In this document: piece after piece, positions 51,331-60,439 of the stretch
How the letters are laid out: every line of letters starts with the position of its first letter
Numbering within the stretch: position 1 is the stretch's first letter
DNA from: Streptomyces sp. NRRL F-5123
GTDB taxonomy: Bacteria; Actinomycetota; Actinomycetes; Streptomycetales; Streptomycetaceae
Direction: 5' to 3'
Assembly (NCBI RefSeq): GCF_000721495.1
Contig: NZ_JOHY01000020.1
Coordinates: 33,622-97,621 of the forward strand
DNA length: 64,000 nucleotides
Program-made: the position numbers and the translations under genes
Notes under the pieces: model-generated
What the model was told of the DNA's origin: nothing
Databases searched by the model: none
The model's input: the letters and a program-made list of their open reading frames with translations, nothing else

Positions 51331-52751
51331 CACGCGTTCCACTCCGCTCCGTCGGGCGCGCACCGCGCGAAGTCGCCGTCCGCTTCCGCGTAATGCGTCC
51401 AGAACTGGTTCCGGAAGGTGAACTCCGGGTCCAGCTTGGCCTTGTAGCGGAAGAAGTCGTCAATTGCCGGGTAGGCCCGCCGCAACTGCTCGGGCGCGGC
51501 GTAGCGGTGGTAGCTCAGGTAGTACGTGCCGCCCACGTCGAGCGCGCAGTCCAGCAGCGCGCGCATGACGTGCACGGTGCGGGCGATGGCGGCCCCGTCG
51601 AGCGGCTGGCGGAAGTAGACGACGGCGGCGACGCGGTCCTCGGTCGCGTACGACAGGAAGGCGTCGGTGTTGCGGGGTACGAAGCGCATCGTCGTGTTGA
51701 GCAGCTGGAACCTTTCCGCACGCAGCACCTCCCGCCCCGCGTCGAGGAATTCGGTGATGCGGTGCGCGGGCAGGAAGAACTCCTGCAGCCAGTAGCCGGA
51801 CCCTTTCCGCGGGATGCTCAGCGCCTGGATCGACTCCTTGGCGACGTTGTTGCGCCGTACGGTCTCCATCCGCGCGCGGTGCTGCACCTCCCACCCGAAG
51901 CGGCGCTCGCGCATCCACGAGCTGTAGGTGCAGCCGAGGAAGAGCCCGCGCTGCTTGAGCAGATCGGTCCGGCTGAGCGGTTCGCTGCGTACGGGTTCGC
52001 GGCTGCGCCCGCCCGGGTTGAGCCGGTAGTCGACGCACAGCAGTTTCTCCCACAGCTCGGACGGGGTGACGGCGAGCCGCGCGTAATGGAAATGCACGGG
52101 GCTTTCCGCGGGTTCCGCGGTGGCGGCGGCGGTGACTTCGCGGAGCGTCCGCGGATATTCCCCGGTGGGCATCACCGCGACGCGCGACTTGCGGTATTCG
52201 TGGTTCCCGGTGAGTTCGATCGTGACGTCCAGCAGGACGCCGACGAGGCCGAGTCCGCCGAGGACGAGGCGGAAGACGTCGGGTTCGCGCTCGCGGTCGG
52301 CGGTGACGATCTCACCGTCGGCGAGCACGACCCGCAGGCTCAGGACCGTCGCGGCGAGCACGCCGGTGTCGATGTTGCGGCCGTGCGCGTTGATGCTGAC
52401 CGAGCCGCCGACGGTGAAGACGCCGTAGCTCTGCGTCACGCGCGGCGACAGGCCCAGCGGGTCGAGCGCCTCACGCAGCGAGTCCCAGGTCACGCCCGCC
52501 TGGACGCGCGCGGTGCGGGCCTCGACGTCGATGTCGAGGATGCGGTCGAGGGCGCCGGTGTCGATCTGCACGGCCCCGTCCGCGAGGGTGAGGCCGCCCT
52601 GGTTCCAGCCGCCGCCGCGGATGCACACCCCCGTGCCGGTCCGGCGGGCGCGGGCGAGCACGTCGCGCACCTCGCGGGCGTCGCGCGGGCGGACCAGCCC
52701 GGCGGCCTCGGCGGCGTACGTGCGGCTGCCGTCGGTGATCAGCGTGCTCAT
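51327..52751 (-). CDS. FAD-binding oxidoreductase (PCMH / sugar-lactone oxidase-like)
   Basis: A 474-aa flavoprotein. The FAD-binding PCMH domain is at residues ~15-185: VRPRDAREVRDVLARARRTG, CIRGGGWNQGGLT, VTQSYGVFTVGGSVSINAHGR and LGGLGLVGVLLDVTIEL. The C-terminal half (EYRKSRVAVMPTGEYP onward, ending TFRNQFWTHYAEADG) resembles sugar-1,4-lactone or sterol-type oxidases. No covalent-FAD His/Cys pair is obvious. Divergent from the alpha/beta hydrolase. Confidence 0.88.
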   Translation of the reverse strand: MSTLITDGSRTYAAEAAGLVRPRDAREVRDVLARARRTGTGVCIRGGGWNQGGLTLADGAVQIDTGALDRILDIDVEARTARVQAGVTWDSLREALDPLGLSPRVTQSYGVFTVGGSVSINAHGRNIDTGVLAATVLSLRVVLADGEIVTADREREPDVFRLVLGGLGLVGVLLDVTIELTGNHEYRKSRVAVMPTGEYPRTLREVTAAATAEPAESPVHFHYARLAVTPSELWEKLLCVDYRLNPGGRSREPVRSEPLSRTDLLKQRGLFLGCTYSSWMRERRFGWEVQHRARMETVRRNNVAKESIQALSIPRKGSGYWLQEFFLPAHRITEFLDAGREVLRAERFQLLNTTMRFVPRNTDAFLSYATEDRVAAVVYFRQPLDGAAIARTVHVMRALLDCALDVGGTYYLSYHRYAAPEQLRRAYPAIDDFFRYKAKLDPEFTFRNQFWTHYAEADGDFARCAPDGAEWNAW

Positions 52752-53103
52752 GGTGGCAGGGCTCCCGGAACGTGTCGGCGTGGTCGGATCACGGCAATCG
52801 GAACGGCCGAATCGGCGGCCGTGGCTGTTGCGTGTGCGGTTGCGGAATGCGGCGGCCGGAGGCCGGGGGCGACACGGAGGGCGCGGTGGCGCCGCTGAAC
52901 GGACGGCCGCGGTGAATTCGCGCCGTCGGTGCCGCTGTCGAGCACAGCCAACCCCAATTGACCGTACGCAACCGGGCTATTTCGGGTTTGACGCCACCAA
53001 TTCACTCAACTGCCGGACGCAACCGATCAATTTGGTGGGTATCGTCCGCCAGGAGCGAGCGGAAAACCACTCCCCGGCCCGACCAGTAGGACAGGACGAT
53101 CAG
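52752..53103. promoter_or_regulatory. Divergent control region of the oxidase and hydrolase operons
   Basis: 352 bases with a clear AT-rich centre (52950-53045). ACGCAACCG occurs at 52966 and 53017, and CCACCAA (52994) pairs with TTGGTGG (53032). These repeated half-sites suggest one regulator controls both directions. Confidence 0.5.
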
Positions 53104-54303
53104 GTGGACGCAATTCGCAGCCAGAACGAAGCCGGCCCCCCGCACCACGCGGGCGGTGCGCCGAAGGCCGGGACAGCCGGGACGAGCGGTGCGGACCGGC
53201 CCGCCCGGACGCCGGGCGCGAGCGCCGACTGCGCCGTGCCCTTCCTGGCGGGCGACGGCACCTCGCTCAGCCTGGTCAACGTCCGCGGCCGGCACGCCCC
53301 TACCCGCGGCCCCGTCCTGCTCGTGCACGGCGCGGGGGTGCGCGCCGCGACCTTCCGGCCGCCCACCGGGCACACGATCGTGGACGCGCTGCTCGCCGCC
53401 GGCTTCGACGTGTGGCTGGAGAACTGGCGGGCGAGCGTCGACCGGCCGCCCGCGCCCTGGACGCTCGACGACGCGGCCGCGTACGACCACCCGGCGGCCG
53501 TCGCCGCCGTCCTGCGGCACACCGGCGCCGACCGGCTGCCGGTCGTCGCGCACTGCCAGGGCTCGACGAGCTTCGTGATGGCCCTGATCGCCGGACTGGT
53601 CCCGCAGGTCGACACGTTCGTCTCCAGCGCGGTGTCCCTGCACCCGGTCGTGCCGCGCGCCGCGGCCCGCAAACTCCGCTACCTCACCCCGCTCTTCGGC
53701 GCCGTCTCCCGCTTCGTCGACGCGCAGTGGGGCCACGCCCCGCGCGGCCTCGTCCCGCGCCTCACCTGCGCGGCGGCGGGCGCGCTGCACCGCGAGTGCG
53801 ACAACGGGGTGTGCCGCATGGCCAGTTTCATGTTCGGCGCGGGCCACCCCACGCTCTGGCGGCACGAGAACCTCGACGAGGCCACGCACGAGTGGCTGCG
53901 GGACGAGTTCGGCTGGGCGCCCGTCGACTTCTTCCGCCAGATGGCGCGCTGCGTACGCCGCGGCGCCCTCGTCCCCGTCACCGCGAACCCGCTGCTGCCC
54001 GCGGACTTCACCGCCGCCGACCCCCGTACGGACGCGCGCCTGGTCTTCCTCACCGGCTCCGCCAACGCCTGCTTCGACCCGGTGAGCCAACTGCGCAGCC
54101 ACGAGCACTTCACCGAGCGCCGCCCGCGCGAGGCGCACTCCCTGCACATCGTCGAGGGCTACGGCCACCAGGACGTCTTCATCGGCAAGGACGCCGCCCG
54201 CGACGTCTTCCCGCTCGTCGTCGCCGAACTCACCGGCCGGGCACCCGTGCCCGCGCCTCAGGCCGCCGTACGGGCGCGGGGCGGGGCGAACATGTCCACG
54301 TAG
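53104..54303 (+). CDS. Alpha/beta hydrolase with cysteine nucleophile box
   Basis: A 399-aa alpha/beta hydrolase. Oxyanion strand VLLVHGAGVRAATFRPP, then nucleophile elbow VVAHCQGSTSFVMALIAG, where Cys takes the Ser position, as in PHA synthases and hydrolase domains fused to cholesterol-oxidase-like proteins. Acid and His candidates lie in FLTGSANACFDP and EGYGHQDVFIG. It also has RHENLDEATHEWLRDEFGWA. GTG start set by an AGGA box. Its last 46 bases overlap the convergent acyltransferase gene. Suggests acyl or sterol ester chemistry. Confidence 0.87.
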   Translation: MDAIRSQNEAGPPHHAGGAPKAGTAGTSGADRPARTPGASADCAVPFLAGDGTSLSLVNVRGRHAPTRGPVLLVHGAGVRAATFRPPTGHTIVDALLAAGFDVWLENWRASVDRPPAPWTLDDAAAYDHPAAVAAVLRHTGADRLPVVAHCQGSTSFVMALIAGLVPQVDTFVSSAVSLHPVVPRAAARKLRYLTPLFGAVSRFVDAQWGHAPRGLVPRLTCAAAGALHRECDNGVCRMASFMFGAGHPTLWRHENLDEATHEWLRDEFGWAPVDFFRQMARCVRRGALVPVTANPLLPADFTAADPRTDARLVFLTGSANACFDPVSQLRSHEHFTERRPREAHSLHIVEGYGHQDVFIGKDAARDVFPLVVAELTGRAPVPAPQAAVRARGGANMST

Positions 54304-54941
54304 GGCAGGCCGCTCAACCCCTGGACGGCGTCCATGACCGCGGCGGTGAACTCCCGCGCGCTACGCAGCGGTGAGCCCTCCGGGGCGGGCGGCGGGGGGA
54401 GCGGGGCGCCGAAGCGGATCGACACCGCGCCGCGCTCCCACGCCGGCAGGCGGCGGCCGATGGGCTGCACCCGGTCGGTGCCGGTGATCCCGACCGGTAC
54501 GACCGGCACCCCCGCGGCCATCGCCAGGTGCGCGACGCCCGTGCGGCCCCGGTAGAGGCGGCCGTCGGGCGAGCGCGTGCCCTCCGGGTAGACGCACACC
54601 AGTCCGCCGCCCCGCAGCACCGGCAGCGCCGCCGCGAGCGCCGCCAACGCCTCACGCCCGCCCGCTCGTTGCACCGGGATCGCCCCCAGCCCGCGCATCA
54701 GCAGCCGCATCCCGGCGCCGCTCGCGCCCGTCCCGGTGAAGTACTCCTCCTTGGCCCAGAACGTCATCCGCCGCGGCACCGCCGACATCAGGAAGTACTC
54801 GTCGCACACGGACAGGTGGTTGGCGGCGACGATTGCCCCTGTGCGGCGCGGAACATGGTGCACGCCGCCGACGTCGAGGTCCCACAGCGCGCGCAGCGGG
54901 CGGCTGCCCAGCAGCCGGAAGGTGTCGTAGAGGTAGGCCAT
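54258..54941 (-). CDS. 1-acyl-sn-glycerol-3-phosphate acyltransferase (PlsC-like)
   Basis: A 227-aa membrane-associated acyltransferase. The HX4D motif is in AANHLSVCDEYFLM, followed by AKEEYFTGTG, then LMRGLGAIPVQR and the glycerol-phosphate-binding VYPEGTRSPDG; VPVVPVGITGTDRV closes the core. ATG chosen with GAGG upstream. It faces the hydrolase with a 46-base 3' overlap. Confidence 0.9.
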   Translation of the reverse strand: MAYLYDTFRLLGSRPLRALWDLDVGGVHHVPRRTGAIVAANHLSVCDEYFLMSAVPRRMTFWAKEEYFTGTGASGAGMRLLMRGLGAIPVQRAGGREALAALAAALPVLRGGGLVCVYPEGTRSPDGRLYRGRTGVAHLAMAAGVPVVPVGITGTDRVQPIGRRLPAWERGAVSIRFGAPLPPPPAPEGSPLRSAREFTAAVMDAVQGLSGLPYVDMFAPPRARTAA

Positions 54942-55122
54942 GCCGCCTCGTCTACCGGCGCGCGCGACCGGCGGGACGCCCGACGCCCGGCATTCCGCAC
55001 GGAATTCACCGCTTTGCCACAGTGCGTCGCCTGCGGACCGGGGCTGCCGCGCGGCTTGACTGAGCCCCGGTTCCCTCGCCGCGGCCGTCCCCGCCGTGGT
55101 CCGTACGTGCCAGGAGGCACAA

Positions 55123-56388
55123 GTGGAAAAACGTATCCGCGTCGTCGTGACCGGACTTGGTGCGACGACCCCGGTGGGCGGCGACAGCACCGCGTTCTGG
55201 CAGTCCCTGCTGGGCGGCTCCTCCGGGGTGCGGGCGCTGACCGCGCCCTGGGCGGCCGAGCTGCCGGTGCGCATCGCGGCCCCCGCCGCCCGCGACCCGG
55301 CCGGGGTGCTGGACCGGGTCGAGGCCCGGCGCCTCGACCGCTCGGCGCAGTTCGCGCTCGTCGCCGCGCGCGAGGCATGGGCGGACGCGGGGCTGGGGCG
55401 TCCCGGCTCCTGCACCGAGCCCCGCCGGACAGCCACCGTCGTGAGCTCCGCCGTCGGCGGCTGGCACACCCTGCTGGGCAGTTGGGACGCCATGACCGCG
55501 GGCGGGGCCCGCGCGGTGCCGCCCCTCACCATCCCCAAGCTCATGCCCAACGCGGCAAGTGCGCGTATCAGCATGGAATTCGGCGCGTACGGGGGCGCCC
55601 ACGCCGCGGTCAGCGCGTGCGCCAGCGGGGCCGAGGCGATCGCCTGGGCCTGCGACCTCATCCGCTGCGGTCGCGCCGACGTCGTCCTCGCGGGCGGCTG
55701 CGAAGCCGTCATCCACCCGCTGGCCATCGCCGCTTTCGCCGCGATGCGGGCGATGTCGCGGCGCAACGCCGATCCCGAGGCCGCGTCCCGGCCCTTCGAC
55801 GCCGACCGCGACGGGTTCGTCCTCGGCGAAGGTGCGGGCGTGCTCGTCCTGGAGTCCGCCGCCCACGCCGCGCGGCGCGGCGCCCGCGTCTACGCCGAGG
55901 TGGCCGGGCACGGTGCCTCCGCCGACGCCCACCACCTCGCCCAGCCCGACCCCGCCGGACGCGGTGTCGCCGAGGCGCTCGCCGCGGCACTCGCCGACGC
56001 GGACGCCTCCCCGTACGACATCGCCCACGTCGCCGCCCACGCGACCGCGACCCCCGCGGGGGACCTCGCCGAGGCCCGCGCCCTCGCGGGCGTCCTCGGA
56101 CCCGCGGCCGTCCGGCACGCCGGGGTGACCGCGACGAAGTCCATGACGGGGCACATGCTCGGCGCCTCCGGCGCGGTGCAGACGATCGCGGCGGTCCTCG
56201 CCCTCCACGAGCGGGTGGCTCCCCCCGTCCTCAACCTCTCCTCGGTCGACCCCGAGATCCGGTCCCTCGGCATCGACCTCATCCGCGACAAACCCCGCGA
56301 GCTCCCTTTCGACGGCCCGCTCACCGCCCTCAGCAACTCCTTCGGCTTCGGCGGCCACAACGTGGTCCTCGTCCTGCGCACACCGTGA
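55123..56388 (+). CDS. Beta-ketoacyl-ACP synthase II-type enzyme
   Basis: A 421-aa condensing enzyme. The active-site Cys is in AVSACASGAEAIAWA, with His residues in VAAHATATPAGD and KSMTGHMLGASGAVQT; NSFGFGGHNVVLV closes the fold. The second-box wording HATATPAGD differs from the usual HGTSTPLND but keeps the His. GTG start set by AGGAGG. It stands alone without ACP, ketoreductase or dehydratase, so it must borrow partners from fatty acid synthesis or supply a specialised acyl chain. Confidence 0.9.
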   Translation: MEKRIRVVVTGLGATTPVGGDSTAFWQSLLGGSSGVRALTAPWAAELPVRIAAPAARDPAGVLDRVEARRLDRSAQFALVAAREAWADAGLGRPGSCTEPRRTATVVSSAVGGWHTLLGSWDAMTAGGARAVPPLTIPKLMPNAASARISMEFGAYGGAHAAVSACASGAEAIAWACDLIRCGRADVVLAGGCEAVIHPLAIAAFAAMRAMSRRNADPEAASRPFDADRDGFVLGEGAGVLVLESAAHAARRGARVYAEVAGHGASADAHHLAQPDPAGRGVAEALAAALADADASPYDIAHVAAHATATPAGDLAEARALAGVLGPAAVRHAGVTATKSMTGHMLGASGAVQTIAAVLALHERVAPPVLNLSSVDPEIRSLGIDLIRDKPRELPFDGPLTALSNSFGFGGHNVVLVLRTP

Positions 56389-57042
56389 GCCCCGGGGCTC
56401 ACGGTGAGCTTGCGGCTTCCCCGCCGCGCAGGGGCCCACGCCTGACGGCGCGGGGGGTGCCCACGCCTGACGGCGCGGGGGTGCCCACGCCTGACGGCGC
56501 GGGGTGTCTCCCACCCCCACCACCCGTGCGGGTGGTAGCGAAAACTTCTGTCGACCTGTGGGGGTGCGCCACCGTCGGGGGCGAACCGCAGTCCCTCACG
56601 CCTCCACCCCCACCGGCAGGCAGCCGCCCACCAGACGCCGGGAGGGGGACGATCCGGGGGTGCCCCCGCAGGAATGCGCTTCCCAGCCCCTTCACGGCTA
56701 CGGAAGAGGGCGAACGCGCATTCCGAGGAGGTACCCCCGGAGTGGCACCCGACCCACCCACGCCGGGCGGCGAGGTGCCCCGCCGGGTACACCAGGGGCG
56801 CGTGGGGGCACCTCCCAGGCGAAGCTCTGGGGGAGAACTGCGCGAACAACCCCCACCAAGGGAAGGTCGCGCGGGACACCGCAACAGGCACCCCGTAGCG
56901 CCCCCTTGCCCCGCGAGCAGCGCGGATTGCCACCGCTCGGGTGACCGTGGGAGGCAAGCCCGGTGGCGGCGCGACAAAGTGCGGGGCGCCACGGTAAGAA
57001 GCGTCAAGTGCGTACGTTTTGCCACCTCATGGGTGGAATCCG
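56389..57042. other. Repeat-rich 650-base intergenic region
   Basis: No gene supported. Three tandem ~24-bp repeats (GCCCACGCCTGACGGCGC) occupy 56434-56506. The second copy of the dispersed palindrome is at 56802-56838. The promoter for the MMPL gene should lie near the end, where the sequence becomes less GC-rich. Confidence 0.6.
56802..56838. repeat. Dispersed imperfect palindrome, copy 2
   Basis: Reverse-complement counterpart of 2437-2471, with core GGCACCTCCCAGGCGAAGC. Palindromic and intergenic. Confidence 0.6.
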
Positions 57043-59274
57043 ATGACCGAGGTCCACGCGGCGCCGGGCCGCGCAAGGCCCGAGACCCACCTACCGAACC
57101 GCACCCCGCGGGGCCCGCGGGCTTCGCGGGCATGGCGCAGACCATGGCTCACCCTCGTCCTCGCGGCGCTCCTCGCCGCCTGCGCGGCGGCCGGCTCCTA
57201 CGGCCTGAAGGACCACCTCTCCCTCGGGGGTTACATCGCGGACGACGCCGAGGCGGGCCACGCCGACAGCTGGCTGGACGCCCACTTCGGCGCGGGCGAG
57301 CCGCAACTCCTGCTGCTGGCCCGCGCGGAGAGCGGGACCGTGGACACGGCGGAGGCAGCCGCGGAGGGACGCCGGATCACCGCCGGGCTCGCGGCCGCTA
57401 AGGACGTCACCGCCGTCCACGCGTACTGGAACTCCCCCACGGATGAGCTGCGTTCGCCCGACCACCGGGAAGCGCTGCTCACCGTACGGCTGCGCGGCGA
57501 CGACACGCAGGCGACGTACGCCTCGGAGCGGCTCGTCAGGGACTTCGCCGGGCGGCACGGGCCGCTGACGCTCTCCGCGGCCGGGCCGGGGCCGACGCGT
57601 ACCGAGATCGTCGCGCAGACGCGGCATGACGTGGCGCGGGCCGAATTCCTGGGCGGGCCGCTGACGTTGCTGATCCTCGTGATCGCGCTGGGCTCGCTCG
57701 TGGCGGGCATGCTGCCGGTCGCGGTGGGCGGCGTGGCGGTCGCGGGTGCGCTGCTCGTGCTGCGGCTCTACGCCGCCTTCGCGCCGGTGTCGATCCTGAC
57801 GATGAACCTGACCACGTCGCTCGGCTTCGGTCTGGCCGTGGACTACTGCCTGCTGATCGTGAGCCGTTACCGGGAGGAGTGCGTGCCGGGGCGGGTGCGC
57901 GAGGAGGCGGTCGCGGCGGCGGTCCGCACCGCGGGGCGGACCGTGCTGTTCTCCGCGCTGACCGTCGCCTCGTGCGCGGCGGCACTGCTGCTCGTGCCGC
58001 TGTACTTCCTGTCCTCGATGGCGGTCGCGATCATCGCCGTGACGCTGCTGGCGGCGCTGTGCGCGGTCGTGCTGCTGCCCGCGCTGCTCCTGCTGGCCGG
58101 TGGCGTACTCGACCGGTTCGACCCCTTCGCGCCGCTGCGCCGCCGCCTGGCGGCGCGCTTCGGCAGCCCCTGGCACCGCGTCGCGCACACCGTGATGCGG
58201 CGGCCGCTGCTGTGGCTCGCGGCGGTGGGCGTGCTGCTCGCCGCGCTCGCGGCGCCCGCACTGGGCGCGCGGGCGACGATCAGCGACGAGCGCGTGCTCG
58301 CCCCCGACTCGCCCGTGCAACAGGCCTCGCAGCGCGTCGACCAGGCTTTCGACGCGCGGGCCCTGCGGCCGGTCCGGCTGGTCCTGCCGGGTCAGCCGGG
58401 CCGGGCCGCGTCCCGCTACCTCGCGGACGTGTCCGAACTGCCGGGCGTCGTCAGCGTCACCGGCCCCACGGGCGTCCTCGTGCACGGCAGGGTCGTGGAC
58501 GACGACGCCGCGAGCATCCGCCGCCACACCGCGCCGGGCGGCGCGTACGCGGAGGTCGTCACGGCGGGCGCGTACGACTCCGAGCAGGTACAGCACCTGG
58601 TCGGTACGCTGCGCGCCGAGAAGCCCGACCCGCGCGTCATGGTGGGCGGCTACGCGGCGAGCGTCACGGACACGAAGGACGCGATCACCTCGCGGCTGCC
58701 GTGGGTGCTCGGCGTCGTCGGGTGCTGCCTGGCCTTCTTCCTCTTCCTCTTCACCGGCAGCGTGGTGGTGCCGGTGAAGGCGCTCGCGATGTCCGCGCTG
58801 AGCCTGGCCGCGACGCTCGGCTTCCTGGTGTGGGTCTTCCAGGACGGCCATCTGCGGTCCGTGCTGGGGGACTTCACGGTCGACGGGCGGCTGGAGATCT
58901 CCACGCCGGTGCTCGCGGGCGTCATCGTCTTCGTCCTGACCGTCGACTACGAGGTCTTCCTGCTCTCGCGCGTGCAGGAGGAATACCGCGCGTCCGGCGA
59001 CATGCGCGCGGCGGTCGCGCACGGGCTGAGCCGCACCGGGGGCCTGCTGACCTCCGCCGCGCTCGTGCTGTCCGTGCTCATGGCGATGATGGCCGCCTCG
59101 CGGGTCGAGGTCACCAAACTCTTCGGCGTGGGTGTCGCGTTCGCGCTGGTCCTGGACGCCGTGGTGATCCGCGCGCTGCTCGTGCCCGCCGTCATGAAGC
59201 TCGCGGGCCGCGCCAACTGGTGGGCTCCGCCCGTCCTTGCGCGCGTGCACGCGCGACTCGGCGTGCGCGCCTGA
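57043..59274 (+). CDS. MMPL family RND transporter
   Basis: A 743-aa membrane exporter of the MmpL/hydrophobe RND family, proton-driven and typically moving lipids. Two similar halves, each with a helix, a periplasmic domain and a cluster of helices. TMs include AWRRPWLTLVLAALLAACA and the first cluster with TTSLGFGLAVDYCLLIVSRY, where the Asp/Tyr pair of MmpL proton relays is found. The second cluster has VIVFVLTVDYEVFLLSRV. ATG chosen with GGTGGA upstream. Just before a desaturase and after a ketoacyl synthase, it is the probable exporter of the locus's lipid product. Confidence 0.9.
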   Translation: MTEVHAAPGRARPETHLPNRTPRGPRASRAWRRPWLTLVLAALLAACAAAGSYGLKDHLSLGGYIADDAEAGHADSWLDAHFGAGEPQLLLLARAESGTVDTAEAAAEGRRITAGLAAAKDVTAVHAYWNSPTDELRSPDHREALLTVRLRGDDTQATYASERLVRDFAGRHGPLTLSAAGPGPTRTEIVAQTRHDVARAEFLGGPLTLLILVIALGSLVAGMLPVAVGGVAVAGALLVLRLYAAFAPVSILTMNLTTSLGFGLAVDYCLLIVSRYREECVPGRVREEAVAAAVRTAGRTVLFSALTVASCAAALLLVPLYFLSSMAVAIIAVTLLAALCAVVLLPALLLLAGGVLDRFDPFAPLRRRLAARFGSPWHRVAHTVMRRPLLWLAAVGVLLAALAAPALGARATISDERVLAPDSPVQQASQRVDQAFDARALRPVRLVLPGQPGRAASRYLADVSELPGVVSVTGPTGVLVHGRVVDDDAASIRRHTAPGGAYAEVVTAGAYDSEQVQHLVGTLRAEKPDPRVMVGGYAASVTDTKDAITSRLPWVLGVVGCCLAFFLFLFTGSVVVPVKALAMSALSLAATLGFLVWVFQDGHLRSVLGDFTVDGRLEISTPVLAGVIVFVLTVDYEVFLLSRVQEEYRASGDMRAAVAHGLSRTGGLLTSAALVLSVLMAMMAASRVEVTKLFGVGVAFALVLDAVVIRALLVPAVMKLAGRANWWAPPVLARVHARLGVRA

Positions 59275-59330
59275 GCCGCTGCTGACCCCCTTCCTCCCGT
59301 CCCCCGGTACTTCACGAAGCGAGGCATTCC

Positions 59331-60278
59331 GTGCCGTCCGTGTCCGACATCGCGCCGCCGCACGTCCGGGTGCTCCACGAGCTGGAGCCCGTCGTCGAGG
59401 CCAACCTCAACCGCCATCTGGCCCTGGCGAAGGAGTGGTTCCCACATGCGTACGTGCCCTGGTCCGCGGGCGCCGACTACGACGGGCCGCTCGGCGGCCG
59501 GGCGTGGGCACCCGCGGACTCCGCGCTGCCGGGCGCGGCCCGTACCGCCCTGGTGGTCAACCTGCTCACCGAGGACAACCTCCCCAGCTACCACCGGCAG
59601 ATCGCGACGCTCTTCGGCAGGGACGGCGCGTGGGGCACCTGGGTCGGCCGGTGGACGGCCGAGGAGGGCCGCCACGGCACCGCGATCCGCGACTACCTGC
59701 TCACCACCCGCGGGGTGGACCCCTGCGCGCTGGAACGTTCGCGCGTGATCCACATGACCCAGGGCTTCAGCTCCCCGCACGAGGACGACCCCGTGCACGC
59801 CATCGCCTACGTCACCCTCCAGGAGCTGGCCACCCGCATCTCGCACCGCAACACCGGGCGCATCAGCGGCGATCCGCGCTGCGAGGCGCTCCTCACGCGC
59901 ATCGCAGCGGACGAGAACCTGCACATGGTCTTCTACCGCAACCTGCTCGGCGCGCTGCTGGAGATCGCGCCGGACGCGGCGGTGCGCGGGCTGCGCGACG
60001 TCGTCACCGACTTCCGGATGCCGGGCCACGGCATCGACAACTTCGCCCGCCAGGCCCGGGAGCTGGCGTACGCGGGGGTCTACGACCTGCGCATCCACCA
60101 CGACGAGGTGCTGCTGCCGCTGCTGCGCCACACCGGTGTCCTGCAACTGGCAGGGCTCACCGGCGAGGCCGCCCGCGCGCAGCAGGAGATCGGCGACCAC
60201 CTGGCCCGGCTCGACGCTTCCGCCGCCCGTTTCGAGAGCCGCCGCGCGGCCGTCCTGTCCACGGCGGCGCGCGCCTGA
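59331..60278 (+). CDS. Acyl-ACP desaturase (diiron)
   Basis: A 315-aa soluble stearoyl-ACP-desaturase-type enzyme. Iron ligands: Glu in LLTEDNLPSYH, the E-x-x-H in AEEGRHGTAIRDY, Glu in TLQELATRISHRN, and E-x-x-H in AADENLHMVFY. GTG start after GAGG. 56 bases after the MMPL stop, probably same transcript. It introduces a double bond in an ACP-bound acyl chain. Confidence 0.92.
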   Translation: MPSVSDIAPPHVRVLHELEPVVEANLNRHLALAKEWFPHAYVPWSAGADYDGPLGGRAWAPADSALPGAARTALVVNLLTEDNLPSYHRQIATLFGRDGAWGTWVGRWTAEEGRHGTAIRDYLLTTRGVDPCALERSRVIHMTQGFSSPHEDDPVHAIAYVTLQELATRISHRNTGRISGDPRCEALLTRIAADENLHMVFYRNLLGALLEIAPDAAVRGLRDVVTDFRMPGHGIDNFARQARELAYAGVYDLRIHHDEVLLPLLRHTGVLQLAGLTGEAARAQQEIGDHLARLDASAARFESRRAAVLSTAARA

Positions 60279-60439
60279 GCCGCCGCCGCCCGGGTGTTCT
60301 GTGACCGTGCTCTGACGCCACTCGTATCGTTTCGTGGCTCAACTATCCCTATGCTGTGCCCGGTTCGGGAGTCGAGAGCGGAGGCGTGCCCCGGCGACGG
60401 CGCAGGCCGCCGGGCGGGGACGCGGAACGGGGGTTTCCC

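Noticed and set aside
54528..57401. 957-codon open frame spanning several genes
   Set aside because: Runs over the acyltransferase antisense, the ketosynthase in another frame and a repeat-rich gap.
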